Assembly: GCA_964373495.1 (NCBI GenBank)
Contig: CAYJUW010000005.1
Span: 1-29,176 of the forward strand
DNA from: JACQMJ01 sp964373495
GTDB taxonomy: Bacteria; Patescibacteriota; Minisyncoccia; Sungbacterales; SURF-37
Length of the DNA stretch: 29,176 nt
Reading direction: 5' to 3'
A model generated the notes under the pieces. It was not told where the DNA came from. It made no database searches and worked only from the letters and a program-made list of their open reading frames with translations. A program made the translations under genes and the position numbers. Positions 13,989 through 20,889 of the stretch are shown here, piece by piece; position 1 is the first letter of the stretch, and each line of letters begins with the position of its first letter.

Positions 13989-14354
13989 ATGATCACCCGC
14001 CGCATCCCCCAACGCTACATCACCCAACACAACTTCGTGCTGGCGGTGGCGGGTGCGGTGCTGGCGGCCATCATCGGCTTTTTCATCTACGAGTTTAAAT
14101 TCCTGCGCTCACCGAACCTCGAGGTGCTCGAGCCGCCCCGCGACCTGGCCATCGCGCAAACGGCCTACGAGGTCCGCGGCCGGGGCGAGCCCGACGCCGA
14201 TTTGACCTTGAACGGCCGCCCGCTCTATAGTGGCGAGACCGGTCAATTCACCGAGCGGATCTACCTCTTTAAGGGGGTAAACCGGCTCGAATTTGAGGCC
14301 AAAAACCGCTACGGGAAAACAAGCCGACTCATACGGTATATCGTCGTCAAATGA
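13989..14354 (+). CDS. Membrane-anchored bacterial Ig-like domain protein
   Basis: The 121-residue product has a basic N-terminus, one membrane helix (VLAVAGAVLAAIIGFFIYEF, about residues 17-36) and a single extracytoplasmic domain with an Ig-like beta-sandwich pattern: LEVLEPPRDLAIAQTAYEVR, GRGEPDADLTLNGRPLY, GETGQFTERIYLFKGVNRLE and FEAKNRYGKTSRLIRYIVV. This matches the glucodextranase-B-like Ig family seen in envelope proteins. ATG 13989 is chosen over 13980 because the truncated upstream paralogue has an ATG only at the matching place. It is likely a surface or periplasmic adhesion or structural module; no partner is visible. Confidence 0.7.
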   Translation: MITRRIPQRYITQHNFVLAVAGAVLAAIIGFFIYEFKFLRSPNLEVLEPPRDLAIAQTAYEVRGRGEPDADLTLNGRPLYSGETGQFTERIYLFKGVNRLEFEAKNRYGKTSRLIRYIVVK

Positions 14355-14372
14355 TGCAAATATTGGGGACGA

Positions 14373-14453
14373 GATGCCAATCTACAGATTGCGAATACGT
14401 CACGGTAAATTCGCAATTCGCCAGATTGGCATAAGATTTGTAGATTGGCATCA
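14373..14453. repeat. AT-rich inverted-repeat block before recA (family B)
   Basis: ATGCCAATCTACAGATTGCG and GCGAATACG pair with CGTCACGGTAAATTCGCAAT / CCAGATTGGCAT; the last unit is GATTTGTAGATTGGCATC. It is a relative of the block before atpD and sits 5 nt before the recA start codon. Confidence 0.8.
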
Positions 14454-14458
14454 TATTT

Positions 14459-15496
14459 ATGGCCAAGGAAGAAAACCCCACGACCGCAAAGGCCGAGATC
14501 CGGGCCGAAAAGCTCCGCACCCTCGAGGACACCGTCAAAGAAATCCAGGAGAAGTACGGCGAGGGGGCCATCATGAAACTCGGCGATGCGCGCAAGGTTG
14601 ATGTGGCCGTGATCCCCACCGGGTCACTGGCCTTGGATATGGCCCTGGGCGTGGGCGGCGTACCCCGCGGCCGGGTGATTGAGATCTTCGGCCCGGAATC
14701 TTCGGGGAAGACGACCCTCGCGCTCCACATCGTTGCCGAAGCCCAAAAACGGGGTGGTCTGGCCGCCTTCGTGGATGCCGAACACGCGCTCGATCCGGAT
14801 TACGCCAAACGGCTCGGGGTCAAGGTGAACGAGCTCCTGATCTCCCAACCCGATACCGGCGAGCAGGCGCTGGAAATCGTTGATTCGCTCGTCCGCTCCG
14901 GCTCCGTAGACGCCATCGTGATTGACTCTGTGGCCGCGCTTACCCCGCAGGCCGAGATTGAAGGCGAGATGGGCCAGCCGCACATTGGGCTACAAGCGCG
15001 ACTCATGTCACACGCGCTCCGCAAGCTCACCGCGGTTGTCTCAAAATCGAATACCTCCATCATCTTCATCAACCAAATCCGGATGCAAATCGGCATCATG
15101 TTCGGCAACCCCGAGACCACGCCCGGGGGCCGGGCGTTGAAGTTCTACTCCTCGGTCCGGATTGATCTCCGGCGCGCGGCCCAGATCAAGAAGGGCGAGG
15201 AGATCGTCGGCAACCGCGTCAACGCCAAGGTGGTGAAGAATAAGGTCGCCGCACCCTTCCGCCGCGCTGAATTTGACATCTTCTACAACGAGGGCATTTC
15301 CAAAGACGCCGAGCTCCTAACCCTCGGCGAGAAGTACGGCGTGGTGAAGAAATCCGGGGCATCCTTCACCTACGAGGGCACGCGCCTCGGTCAGGGCTTT
15401 GACAACGCCCGCTCGTTCCTGAAGCAAAACCCCAAGATTGCCGAGGACATCGCCAAAAAAATTAAAGAAGCGGTGGCCGCGCCCGCAGGGGAGTGA
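14459..15496 (+). CDS. recA: Recombinase RecA
   Basis: RecA coats single-stranded DNA, drives strand exchange and triggers LexA cleavage where that exists. The 345-residue product has Walker A GPESSGKT (78-85), AFVDAEHALDP, LLISQPDTGEQALEI, the L1/L2 DNA-binding loops (GEMGQPHIGLQARLMSHALR; INQIRMQIGIMFGNPETTPG) and the C-terminal domain. It lacks the long acidic tail of enterobacterial RecA. The start is the ATG 5 nt after the family B repeat, with no Shine-Dalgarno. No recX or lexA follows, and no LexA-type operator was recognised. Confidence 0.98.
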   Translation: MAKEENPTTAKAEIRAEKLRTLEDTVKEIQEKYGEGAIMKLGDARKVDVAVIPTGSLALDMALGVGGVPRGRVIEIFGPESSGKTTLALHIVAEAQKRGGLAAFVDAEHALDPDYAKRLGVKVNELLISQPDTGEQALEIVDSLVRSGSVDAIVIDSVAALTPQAEIEGEMGQPHIGLQARLMSHALRKLTAVVSKSNTSIIFINQIRMQIGIMFGNPETTPGGRALKFYSSVRIDLRRAAQIKKGEEIVGNRVNAKVVKNKVAAPFRRAEFDIFYNEGISKDAELLTLGEKYGVVKKSGASFTYEGTRLGQGFDNARSFLKQNPKIAEDIAKKIKEAVAAPAGE

Positions 15497-15516
15497 GCTC
15501 CGTTTCAACCCGGCCA

Positions 15517-15565
15517 TCACCCCGTTAGATCCTGATCTAATGGGGTGAAACCGGGGCCTCTCTTT
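15517..15565 (+). terminator. Inverted repeat after recA, possible terminator (family C)
   Basis: TCACCCCGTTAGAT / ATCTAATGGGGTGA forms a 14-bp stem nested inside CCGG...CCGG arms, followed by a T-rich TCTCTTTGACTTTTTGG. The inner stem is shared with 4931-4960. Confidence 0.5.
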
Positions 15566-15809
15566 GACTTTTTGGATTCCGTCCTCCTCCCCACCCTGCC
15601 CCGTTAGCAACGCAGTTTCTCACGGGGCCTGAAGGGAGGGGCGTCCGGGTTGTAACGGAATGAGCAACCGGTAATGAGCCCAGTAACCATCAGCGGGAGG
15701 GCTCCCTCATGCACGCACACGCGCACACGCACGCGTGCACGGGACTCCTGCCGCACTTGGCGGCGATCGCCGTCAAGTGCGGCAGGATCGTTTTGAAACA
15801 CATTGAAAC
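15566..15809. repeat. Gene-free repeat region after recA
   Basis: No gene is supported here. It contains GGGTTGTAACGG (15648-15659, shared with 4969-4979), a GCACACGCGCACACGCAC-type alternating purine-pyrimidine run (about 15709-15740), and a nearly perfect 40-bp palindrome at 15747-15786 (CCTGCCGCACTTG / CAAGTGCGGCAGG around GGCGATCGCC). Confidence 0.7.
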
Positions 15810-16128
15810 AAAAAAGGGTCGCCGGGGCATCGCGTCCGGCCTCGAGGGGCCGGTACAGGGGGTATCTAATCCCCACGGAATGCCACTGGCGGCGCCGCCA
15901 GAGTGCACTCTCGCCGTAGCTACGCGGAGTACAGTGTGGGACCCTCGCGGAGGGTCGCCGGTAGGCCGGGTACATCAGCCTCGGCGAGCGCGTCTGGCTC
16001 TCGTCTTTGGGTGAGTCAGCTGGCGGCAGCCGTGGATACCTCGTCCTCGCTGGTTTAGCATCTCGCCATGCTGCAGCGAGTGCCCCATCGTCGGGACATG
16101 AGCAGGGCGGCCACCCGCTGCTCGGCAT
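15810..16128 (-). ncRNA. Candidate structured noncoding RNA of unknown class
   Basis: About 320 nt with no convincing coding frame. On the minus strand TATACT (16140-16135) gives a start near 16128, and a six-T run (15815-15810) follows a GCCGG / CCGGC hairpin, a plausible terminator. In between are many GC-rich hairpins: GAGCAG / CTGCTC, CTCGCTGC / GGCGAG, GACCCTC / GAGGGTC, CTGGCGG / CCGCCAG, GGGG-ATTAGATA-CCCC and CCGGCC / GGCCGG. GGATA near the 5' end can pair with TATCC about 100 nt on. I looked for RNase P, tmRNA, SRP RNA and 6S RNA signatures and found none. It lies just downstream of rpsR on the same strand. Confidence 0.4.
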
Positions 16129-16134
16129 ATCCTC

Positions 16135-16157
16135 AGTATACCCTAGTAGAGGGTATA
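16135..16157. promoter_or_regulatory. Palindrome overlapping the rpsR stop codon with a TATACT box
   Basis: TATACCCT (16137-16144) and AGGGTATA (16150-16157) form a perfect 8-bp dyad around the rpsR stop codon. On the minus strand it ends in TATACT, the proposed -10 box of the RNA at 15810-16128. Confidence 0.4.
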
Positions 16158-16355
16158 GGGCAGCAGACCCAAAAACCGCGCCCGCTTAATGGCGTTGGCC
16201 AGCTCGCGCTGGTGCGAGGCGCAGAGAAACGAGCGCCGGCGCGGCATGATCTTCATGTTGGCGGATATGAACTTCCGCAGGGTCTCGGCGTCCTTGTAGT
16301 CAACCACCTTATGGCTTGAGGTGCAGAAAAAGCACTGTTTTTTGATTTCGGCCAT
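16143..16355 (-). CDS. rpsR: 30S ribosomal protein S18
   Basis: S18 binds S6 on the platform of the small ribosomal subunit. The 70-residue product has the conserved core DAETLRKFISANMKIMPRRR and HQRELANAIKRARFLGLLPY. It keeps a full zinc-ligand set (Cys8, Cys11, Cys45, His48), the zinc-binding version of S18. GGAG abuts ATG 16355, an unusually tight spacing. It is third in the rpsF-ssb-rpsR series. Confidence 0.97.
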   Translation of the reverse strand: MAEIKKQCFFCTSSHKVVDYKDAETLRKFISANMKIMPRRRSFLCASHQRELANAIKRARFLGLLPYTLY

Positions 16356-16365
16356 CTCCTTTTCA

Positions 16366-16460
16366 GCGTAATTTCAGCGTACCCATCAGCGGGACATCAG
16401 CTTCCCCCGCAGGTAGAAGCGGATCAGACGCGGATTGGGTACGCTGATCGAGCGCGGAAA
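16366..16460. repeat. CAGCGTA-type repeats between ssb and rpsR
   Basis: TTTCAGCGTA occurs twice, then TACCCATCAGCG, CATCAGC and, inverted, GGGTACGCTGATCG. The words fill the whole gap between ssb and rpsR. Confidence 0.7.
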
Positions 16461-16465
16461 CTAGA

Positions 16466-16924
16466 TTAGAATGGAATTTCCTCGGGCTTGATCTCATCCT
16501 CCTCGCCGGGGTAGGGGACGGTTTCCACCGGTTCGGACGACGGCGGCTGAGCCCCGGCCTCCGGCGACGGAGCGCCTGCGCCCTGGCCTCCGGCAGCCCG
16601 GGGACCCAATTGCATGGTCTCGGCAACGATCTCGGTGCGGAAACGCTTCTGCCCGGAATTTTGATCTTGCCACGAGCGCGTCTGGATCCGGCCCTCAATG
16701 AAGACCAGCGATCCCTTTTTCAAATACTGGTGGCAGATTTCGGCCAAGCGGCCCCAGGCCACGACATTGTGGAACTCCGCCGCCCGCTGCTGCTCCCCGG
16801 CCGGGTTCTTCCAGACGCGATTGGTGGCCACGCCAAAGGAGCACACGCTCTGCCCCGAGGGCGTGGTGCGGAGCTCCGGATCCCGCGTGACGTTGCCTAA
16901 AACGAATGCCTTATTAAAGTTCAT
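16466..16924 (-). CDS. ssb: Single-stranded DNA-binding protein
   Basis: SSB coats single-stranded DNA during replication and repair. The 152-residue product has the OB fold (FNKAFVLGNVTRDPELRTTP, SVCSFGVATNRVW, EFHNVVAWGRLAEI, GSLVFIEGRIQTRSW), a Gly/Pro/Ala-rich linker (about 108-140) and the acidic tip EEDEIKPEEIPF. That tip is the partner-docking tail. The ATG is at 16924 and the gap to rpsF contains repeats. Its place between S6 and S18 is the classical arrangement. Confidence 0.97.
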   Translation of the reverse strand: MNFNKAFVLGNVTRDPELRTTPSGQSVCSFGVATNRVWKNPAGEQQRAAEFHNVVAWGRLAEICHQYLKKGSLVFIEGRIQTRSWQDQNSGQKRFRTEIVAETMQLGPRAAGGQGAGAPSPEAGAQPPSSEPVETVPYPGEEDEIKPEEIPF

Positions 16925-17024
16925 AATTGATTTCTCGAATTACGCTCGAATTTCCTCGAATGTTTCTCGAATGGTACGAATTCGAGATTCATTCGGTCAC
17001 ATCCGAGAAGGATTCGAGAGATGA
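16925..17024. repeat. TCTCGAAT-type repeats between rpsF and ssb
   Basis: TTCTCGAAT, GCTCGAATT, CCTCGAATG and TTCTCGAATG alternate, followed by inverted forms (ATTCGAGATTC, GATTCGAGAG). They fill the 100-nt gap exactly from the ssb start to the rpsF stop. Confidence 0.75.
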
Positions 17025-17486
17025 TCATGTTCCGAGGATCTCCTCCAACTGCTTATCCAACGCCTCGATCTTGGCTTGGTCTTCTTCTTTGGGTGCGGCC
17101 GGCACGAAGGGTTTCACCGCCTCGAGGCGCGGAGAAGGGACGCGCCGGACCGGGCGGGGCAGGCGCGGCCGGAATTCGTAGACCGGCCGCTTGACTTCCT
17201 CAACGATGAGGGCGCGGAGGATGTTTTTCTCGGACTTCAGCTGCTTTTCGATCTCGGCCGTTTTCTCCGGCGCTGCGGTGAACGTGGTCCAGCCGAAATA
17301 TGCCGCTTTCGACTTTTTGATCGGGTAGGCCAGATGCCGTTTCTTGGGCTCCTCAATCCGGCCGACCAGGCCGTGGGCATCCTGGACAAAGCCGGTGATC
17401 TTCCCGGCCTGGCCAAAGACCTCATCCTCGGGAATGTCCGGATTGATGAGGTAGGCGATTTCGTAGGATTTTACTTCCGAGTCCAT
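17025..17486 (-). CDS. rpsF: 30S ribosomal protein S6
   Basis: S6 pairs with S18 on the 30S platform. The product is about 153 residues from ATG 17486: KSYEIAYLINPDIPEDEVFG, then EEPKKRHLAYPIKKSKAAYF, then KNILRALIVEE, the normal ferredoxin-like core of about 100 residues. The extra C-terminal 55 residues are basic, then acidic (RPRLPRPVRRVPSP ... KIEALDKQLEEILGT), longer than in most S6. The frame opens at 17510, but the first nine codons are not conserved. It is the first gene of rpsF-ssb-rpsR. Confidence 0.95.
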   Translation of the reverse strand: MDSEVKSYEIAYLINPDIPEDEVFGQAGKITGFVQDAHGLVGRIEEPKKRHLAYPIKKSKAAYFGWTTFTAAPEKTAEIEKQLKSEKNILRALIVEEVKRPVYEFRPRLPRPVRRVPSPRLEAVKPFVPAAPKEEDQAKIEALDKQLEEILGT

Positions 17487-17537
17487 GGGGATACCTATAA
17501 ACCCTAGCAAATCCTCAATACTCCTGCAAGCTTTCAG

Positions 17538-17565
17538 ATTCTAGATACTAGATACTAGATTCTGA
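17538..17565. repeat. CTAGATA tandem repeats
   Basis: AGATTCTAGATACTAGATAC followed by TAGATTCT: CTAGATA units bounded by inverted AGATTCTAGA / CTAGATTCT arms. It overlaps the last codons of the ychF remnant. Confidence 0.65.
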
Positions 17566-17611
17566 ATTCTATCACGTCTCCATCTTGCACTACGTACTCT
17601 CCCAATTTTGC
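17555..17611 (-). pseudogene. Relic copy of the 3' end of ychF
   Basis: The minus strand reads AKLGEYVVQDGDVIEFRI and then a stop. The intact ychF just upstream (17676) ends GKEYIIQDGDVVEFRI. The two ends are also alike at DNA level. A stop codon lies immediately before the relic, so it cannot be translated from the ychF frame. This is a diverged partial duplication of the gene end, 65 nt downstream of the functional copy, separated from it by a family G palindrome. Confidence 0.75.
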
Positions 17612-17646
17612 CTACGAACACAGGCGGGTAGCTGCAAAATTGAGGA

Positions 17647-17671
17647 TCCGCCGAAGCTATGCGAAGGCGGA
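17647..17671. repeat. Second copy of the palindrome found inside atpA (family G)
   Basis: TCCGCC-GAAGCTATGCGAA-GGCGGA. It shares the CGCCGAAGCT and GCGAAGGCGG halves with 648-675. Here it lies between the ychF stop and the ychF relic. Confidence 0.75.
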
Positions 17672-17675
17672 GTAC

Positions 17676-18767
17676 CTAAATCCTAAACTCGACAACGTCC
17701 CCATCTTGAATAATGTACTCTTTGCCTTCGATGCGGAGCCAGCCGAGCTCGCGCGCCCGGGCCCACGAGCCGGCTTCCACGAGCTTTCTAGCGGGGATGA
17801 CCTCGGCGCGGATGAATTTATCCTCGAAATCGGAATGGATGGCCCGGCCGGCGCGAGGCGCGGTGGAACCGGCCGGAATGGTCCAGGCCCGCGTCTCGTC
17901 TTCGCCGGTGGTAAGAAACGTGATCAGGTCGAGCGTCTCGTAGCCGACTTTGATCAAACGATCAAGGCCGGATTTAGAAAGTCCAAGCGACTCGAGATAG
18001 GCCGCCCTATCTTCCGGCAAGAGCGCATTCAATTCATCCTCGACTTTGGCCGAGAGCGCGAGCCATGGATCGCCCTTGATTTCTGCCAAAATCTCCTGCG
18101 GCGGCTGCCAGCATTCTTGAATCTGCTCCTCCGAAGCGTTGAAGACAATGATCCGCGGCTTTGCGCTAAGCAATCCCAACTCGCCCAAAAGCTGCCTGAC
18201 CTCATCGCGTTCATCCCGCCCGATAATGGCCGCCGCCCTCTGTCCGGCTTCCAAACCTGCCTTCAACTTCTCCAGCATATCCTTCTGAATAATCGCGATC
18301 TTACCTCCGCCCTTCGCGAACTTGGCCGCCGTATCCAGCCGCTTGGTAACGGTTTCGAGGTCCTTCAGCCCGAGCTCAAGCTCGATGACCTGAAGATCCG
18401 AGAGGGGATTGATCTCGCCCGAAACATGGATGATATCCGGGTCGGGAAACACGCGCACCACCTCGACGATAGCATCCACTTCGCGGATATGACTCAAGAA
18501 TGTATTCCCCAACCCCTCGCCTTCGGCCGCGCCCTTCACTAGGCCGGCAATATCAACGAACTCCACCACGGCATGGATGTTCTTGGCCGAATGCGAAAAC
18601 TCCGCAAGCTTCTCGACGCGCGCATCCGGCACCTCCACCACCCCGACGTTCGGCTCAATGGTCACAAAGGGGTAGTTCGCGATATCTACCTGCTTCCGCG
18701 TGAGCGCGCGGAAGAGCGTGGATTTGCCGACATTGGGCAGGCCGACGATGCCAATCTTCAAACTCAT
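17676..18767 (-). CDS. ychF: Ribosome-binding ATPase YchF (Obg family)
   Basis: YchF is a universally conserved P-loop protein of the Obg class that prefers ATP, binds the ribosome and affects stress responses. The 363-residue product has G1 GLPNVGKST (residues 8-16), G2/switch in NYPFVTIEPNVGVVEVPD, G3 DIAGLVKGAAEGEGLGN, the NASEEQ region and the TGS-like C-terminal domain ending EYIIQDGDVVEFRI. The frame extends to 18851, but MSLKIGIVGLPN at 18767 is the family start. A duplicate of its last codons lies downstream (17555-17611). Confidence 0.97.
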   Translation of the reverse strand: MSLKIGIVGLPNVGKSTLFRALTRKQVDIANYPFVTIEPNVGVVEVPDARVEKLAEFSHSAKNIHAVVEFVDIAGLVKGAAEGEGLGNTFLSHIREVDAIVEVVRVFPDPDIIHVSGEINPLSDLQVIELELGLKDLETVTKRLDTAAKFAKGGGKIAIIQKDMLEKLKAGLEAGQRAAAIIGRDERDEVRQLLGELGLLSAKPRIIVFNASEEQIQECWQPPQEILAEIKGDPWLALSAKVEDELNALLPEDRAAYLESLGLSKSGLDRLIKVGYETLDLITFLTTGEDETRAWTIPAGSTAPRAGRAIHSDFEDKFIRAEVIPARKLVEAGSWARARELGWLRIEGKEYIIQDGDVVEFRI

Positions 18768-18847
18768 AAATCCCACACTAGCAATTCCCTGGATAAAGAA
18801 AAGCGGCTTGCGACCAGAGGTCGCGAGCCGCAACGCTCTCACCCTTC

Positions 18848-20137
18848 TCACGTTCGGGCTTTTGTCTCTCGCTCGCGGGCGATGCCACGGTGGCCGATGT
18901 CCCGCCGGTAGTACTTCCCTTCGAATTGAATCTCCTCGGCCGCCCGGTAGGCGCGGTCCCGTGCTTCAGAAAGTTTCTCTCCCATAGCAGTTACCCCCAG
19001 AATGCGGCCGCCGGCCGTGACGAGTTTCCCGTCGCGGTATTCGGTCCCGGCATGGAACACCTTCACTCCCTCGATCGCCGAGGCGGCATCGAGTCCGGAA
19101 ATGACATCGCGCGTACGCGGATTCTCCGGATACCCGTGGGTCGCGAGCACGACGCAAATGGCCGGCCGAGGATCCCAGTCATAACGGAATCCATCCCATT
19201 TGCCCTGGGCGGCCTGATAGAGCGCGACCGCAAGATCGCCGCGGAAGCGCATGAGGAGGGCCTGGGCCTCGGGATCGCCGAGCCGGCAGTTAAACTCGAG
19301 AACCTGGGGACCTTCGGCCGTGATCATGAGCCCGATGTAGAGGAAACCCGTATAGGGAATCATCTCTATGTCGAGCGCCCGCAAGAGCGGCAGGACGATC
19401 TCGGCGATGGTGCGCCCGACGGTGGATTCATCCATCACCGGCGCGGGAGAGTAGGCGCCCATGCCGCCGGTCATCGGGCCTTGATCACCGTCTAAGAGCC
19501 GCTTATGATCTTGCGAAGTTGGCCACAAAACGAACCTCGTCCCGCTCACCAGGCAGGTGAAGCTTGCCTCCTCGCCGGGCAAAAATTCCTCGACCACGAT
19601 CCGGTCCTTGGCCAGCCACCGCGCCGCGGCCGCGAGCGCCTCGGCCTTGGTTCTGGCAACAGTCGCGCCTTTGCCTGCGGCCAGGCCATCGGCTTTCACC
19701 ACCACCGGTAGGGAATGGCGGCTGAGGTACTCTTGCGCCGCGGCCAAGGAGTCAAACCAGCGGTAGGGCGCGGTGGGAATGCCGTTATGCGCCATCAAAT
19801 CCTTGGCAACCACCTTGCTTGACTCGAGTATTGCACCCGACGTACGGGGACCGAGTACGAGAATGCCGGCCTCATCAAAGGCATCAGCCAGACCGGCAGC
19901 AATGTGCGCCTCCGGCCCAATGACCGCGAAATCAACGCCCCGCTCTTTCGCGGCCGCAGCAATGCTCGCGTTGTCCGGCGGAACCATGAGGCAGACCGTC
20001 TTCGGTTCGCCGGCCATGCCCGGATTCCCCGGTACCGCAAGGATCTCGCCTACATGCGGCGATTGAGCGAGCTTCCAGACCAGGGCATGTTCCCGGCCGC
20101 CCTCCCCCACCACCATAACCCGCATCCCGTTGGGCAT
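18848..20137 (-). CDS. purD: Phosphoribosylamine-glycine ligase
   Basis: PurD is an ATP-grasp enzyme that joins glycine to 5-phosphoribosylamine, step two of de novo purine synthesis. The 429-residue product has the N-domain VMVVGEGGREHALVWKLAQS, the VIGPEAHIAAGLAD segment, the ATP-grasp core (PVVVKADGLAAGKGATVART, DGDQGPMTGGMGAYSPAP) and the metal-binding EFNCRLGDPEAQ. AAAGGAGG lies 6 nt before ATG 20137. All motifs are intact. No other purine gene is nearby; many organisms of this type lack the pathway, so an isolated purD is notable. It ends 80 nt before the ychF start. Confidence 0.96.
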   Translation of the reverse strand: MPNGMRVMVVGEGGREHALVWKLAQSPHVGEILAVPGNPGMAGEPKTVCLMVPPDNASIAAAAKERGVDFAVIGPEAHIAAGLADAFDEAGILVLGPRTSGAILESSKVVAKDLMAHNGIPTAPYRWFDSLAAAQEYLSRHSLPVVVKADGLAAGKGATVARTKAEALAAAARWLAKDRIVVEEFLPGEEASFTCLVSGTRFVLWPTSQDHKRLLDGDQGPMTGGMGAYSPAPVMDESTVGRTIAEIVLPLLRALDIEMIPYTGFLYIGLMITAEGPQVLEFNCRLGDPEAQALLMRFRGDLAVALYQAAQGKWDGFRYDWDPRPAICVVLATHGYPENPRTRDVISGLDAASAIEGVKVFHAGTEYRDGKLVTAGGRILGVTAMGEKLSEARDRAYRAAEEIQFEGKYYRRDIGHRGIARERETKART

Positions 20138-20250
20138 AACCGCCTCCTTTCACGGCAGCGTTGATAGTTCCGAAAATGCGTTTACGCTATACGCTATAAA
20201 GAACTACCCCGAGTTCCGCATCCGCTTGGATTACTGTATGCTGTGAGCGT

Positions 20251-20337
20251 ATGGAAATCAACCCCGCCATCTTCCGCGCCGACGACCTCCGCGGGGAGTA
20301 TCCCGATAAGATCTATGCCGACGCTTCAGAGCGGTAG
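20251..20337 (+). pseudogene. Fragment 1 of a phosphomannomutase/phosphoglucomutase start
   Basis: A 28-residue frame, MEINPAIFRADDLRGEYPDK then IYADASER, matches the start of the alpha-D-phosphohexomutase (ManB/AlgC) family, typically NPxIFRAYDIRGxYP. It then stops at TAG. A TATGCT box lies 8 nt before its ATG. None of the catalytic phosphoserine loop or later domains follows. I read it as a relic of a gene whose body was deleted. Confidence 0.65.
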
Positions 20338-20358
20338 GGTGAGCGTTCGGTCAACACC

Positions 20359-20387
20359 TTGACCAGTGAACCGCGTTGCGCTACGCT
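20359..20387 (+). promoter_or_regulatory. Promoter of the toxin-antitoxin pair
   Basis: TTGACC (20359-20364) and TACGCT (20382-20387) are separated by 17 bp; ATG 20397 follows 9 nt after the -10. CGCTGGAAAGCG, a short dyad between box and start, could be an operator. Confidence 0.5.
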
Positions 20388-20396
20388 GGAAAGCGT

Positions 20397-20624
20397 ATGG
20401 CACGCACCATCAGTGTTCCGAGAACCGAATACCAGCGGCTCCGCCAGATCGCGCGGCGCTTTGAACTGCTCCGGCGGTTGGTCGAGTTCGACACCTTCGC
20501 CGAACCGCCCGTGCGGAACGTGAACCAGGTCATGCGCGAGTTCAGGAAAACGGGACGGTACTCCGAGCCCTTCCTTAAAAGCTTAGCGCGCGGCCTGCGG
20601 GAATCTTCGTACTTTCTGGGCTAA
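20397..20624 (+). CDS. Antitoxin-like protein of a type II module
   Basis: The 75-residue product MARTISVPRTEYQRLRQIAR ... LKSLARGLRESSYFLG starts with a beta-strand (TISVP) like ribbon-helix-helix or AbrB-type antitoxins, followed by long charged helices. It ends in the short tail often seen in antitoxins paired with RelE/ParE toxins. It directly precedes a RelE-like gene with an 11-nt gap. It likely binds and neutralises the toxin and represses its own promoter. The frame opens at 20376, but ATG 20397 fits the promoter and the conserved start. Confidence 0.65.
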   Translation: MARTISVPRTEYQRLRQIARRFELLRRLVEFDTFAEPPVRNVNQVMREFRKTGRYSEPFLKSLARGLRESSYFLG

Positions 20625-20635
20625 ACGCCCCTCCC

Positions 20636-20884
20636 ATGCGGATACGCTCGCTCGCCCCGCGCCTGGCCGCCTACCTCAAGGGGCATAACCTTTCGCGGCG
20701 ATTCGAAAAACAAAAGCGGCTCTTTGAGCAAAATCCGTTCCACCCGAGCTTGCACACCGAACTCCTGGAGCCGCGGCACCTCCGCATCTGGAGCTTTCGC
20801 ATCACCCGCAACTACCGGGCGATTTTTATCTACCCCGGCAACGGAACCGTTGAGATTATTGACATCAACGACCATTACCGATAA
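20636..20884 (+). CDS. RelE/ParE-family toxin
   Basis: The 82-residue product has the compact RelE/ParE layout: N-terminal helices (LAAYLKGHNLSRRFEKQKRL) followed by the sheet LHTELLEPRHLRIWSFRITR, then NYRAIFIYPGNGTVEIIDIN with final DHYR. RelE enzymes cut mRNA in the ribosome, and ParE relatives inhibit gyrase. The pattern R-I-T-R-N-Y-R-A-I-F and terminal DINDHYR fit the family; which target is hit cannot be told. It lies downstream of its antitoxin and 5 nt before the second phosphohexomutase fragment. Confidence 0.75.
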   Translation: MRIRSLAPRLAAYLKGHNLSRRFEKQKRLFEQNPFHPSLHTELLEPRHLRIWSFRITRNYRAIFIYPGNGTVEIIDINDHYR

Positions 20885-20889
20885 GCGCC

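Noticed and set aside
15859..15871. GGATTAGATACCC on the minus strand, identical to a universal 16S rRNA site
   Set aside because: The flanks do not match 16S rRNA (no TGGTAGTCC after it), and no other 16S landmarks are present within several hundred bases. The match is part of a GGGG/CCCC hairpin.
15604..16128. Long minus-strand open frame of 174 codons
   Set aside because: The product is Arg/Pro/Ser-rich without domain character, runs through the hairpins and palindromes of the candidate RNA, and has no ribosome-binding site. It appears to be a GC-driven accidental frame.
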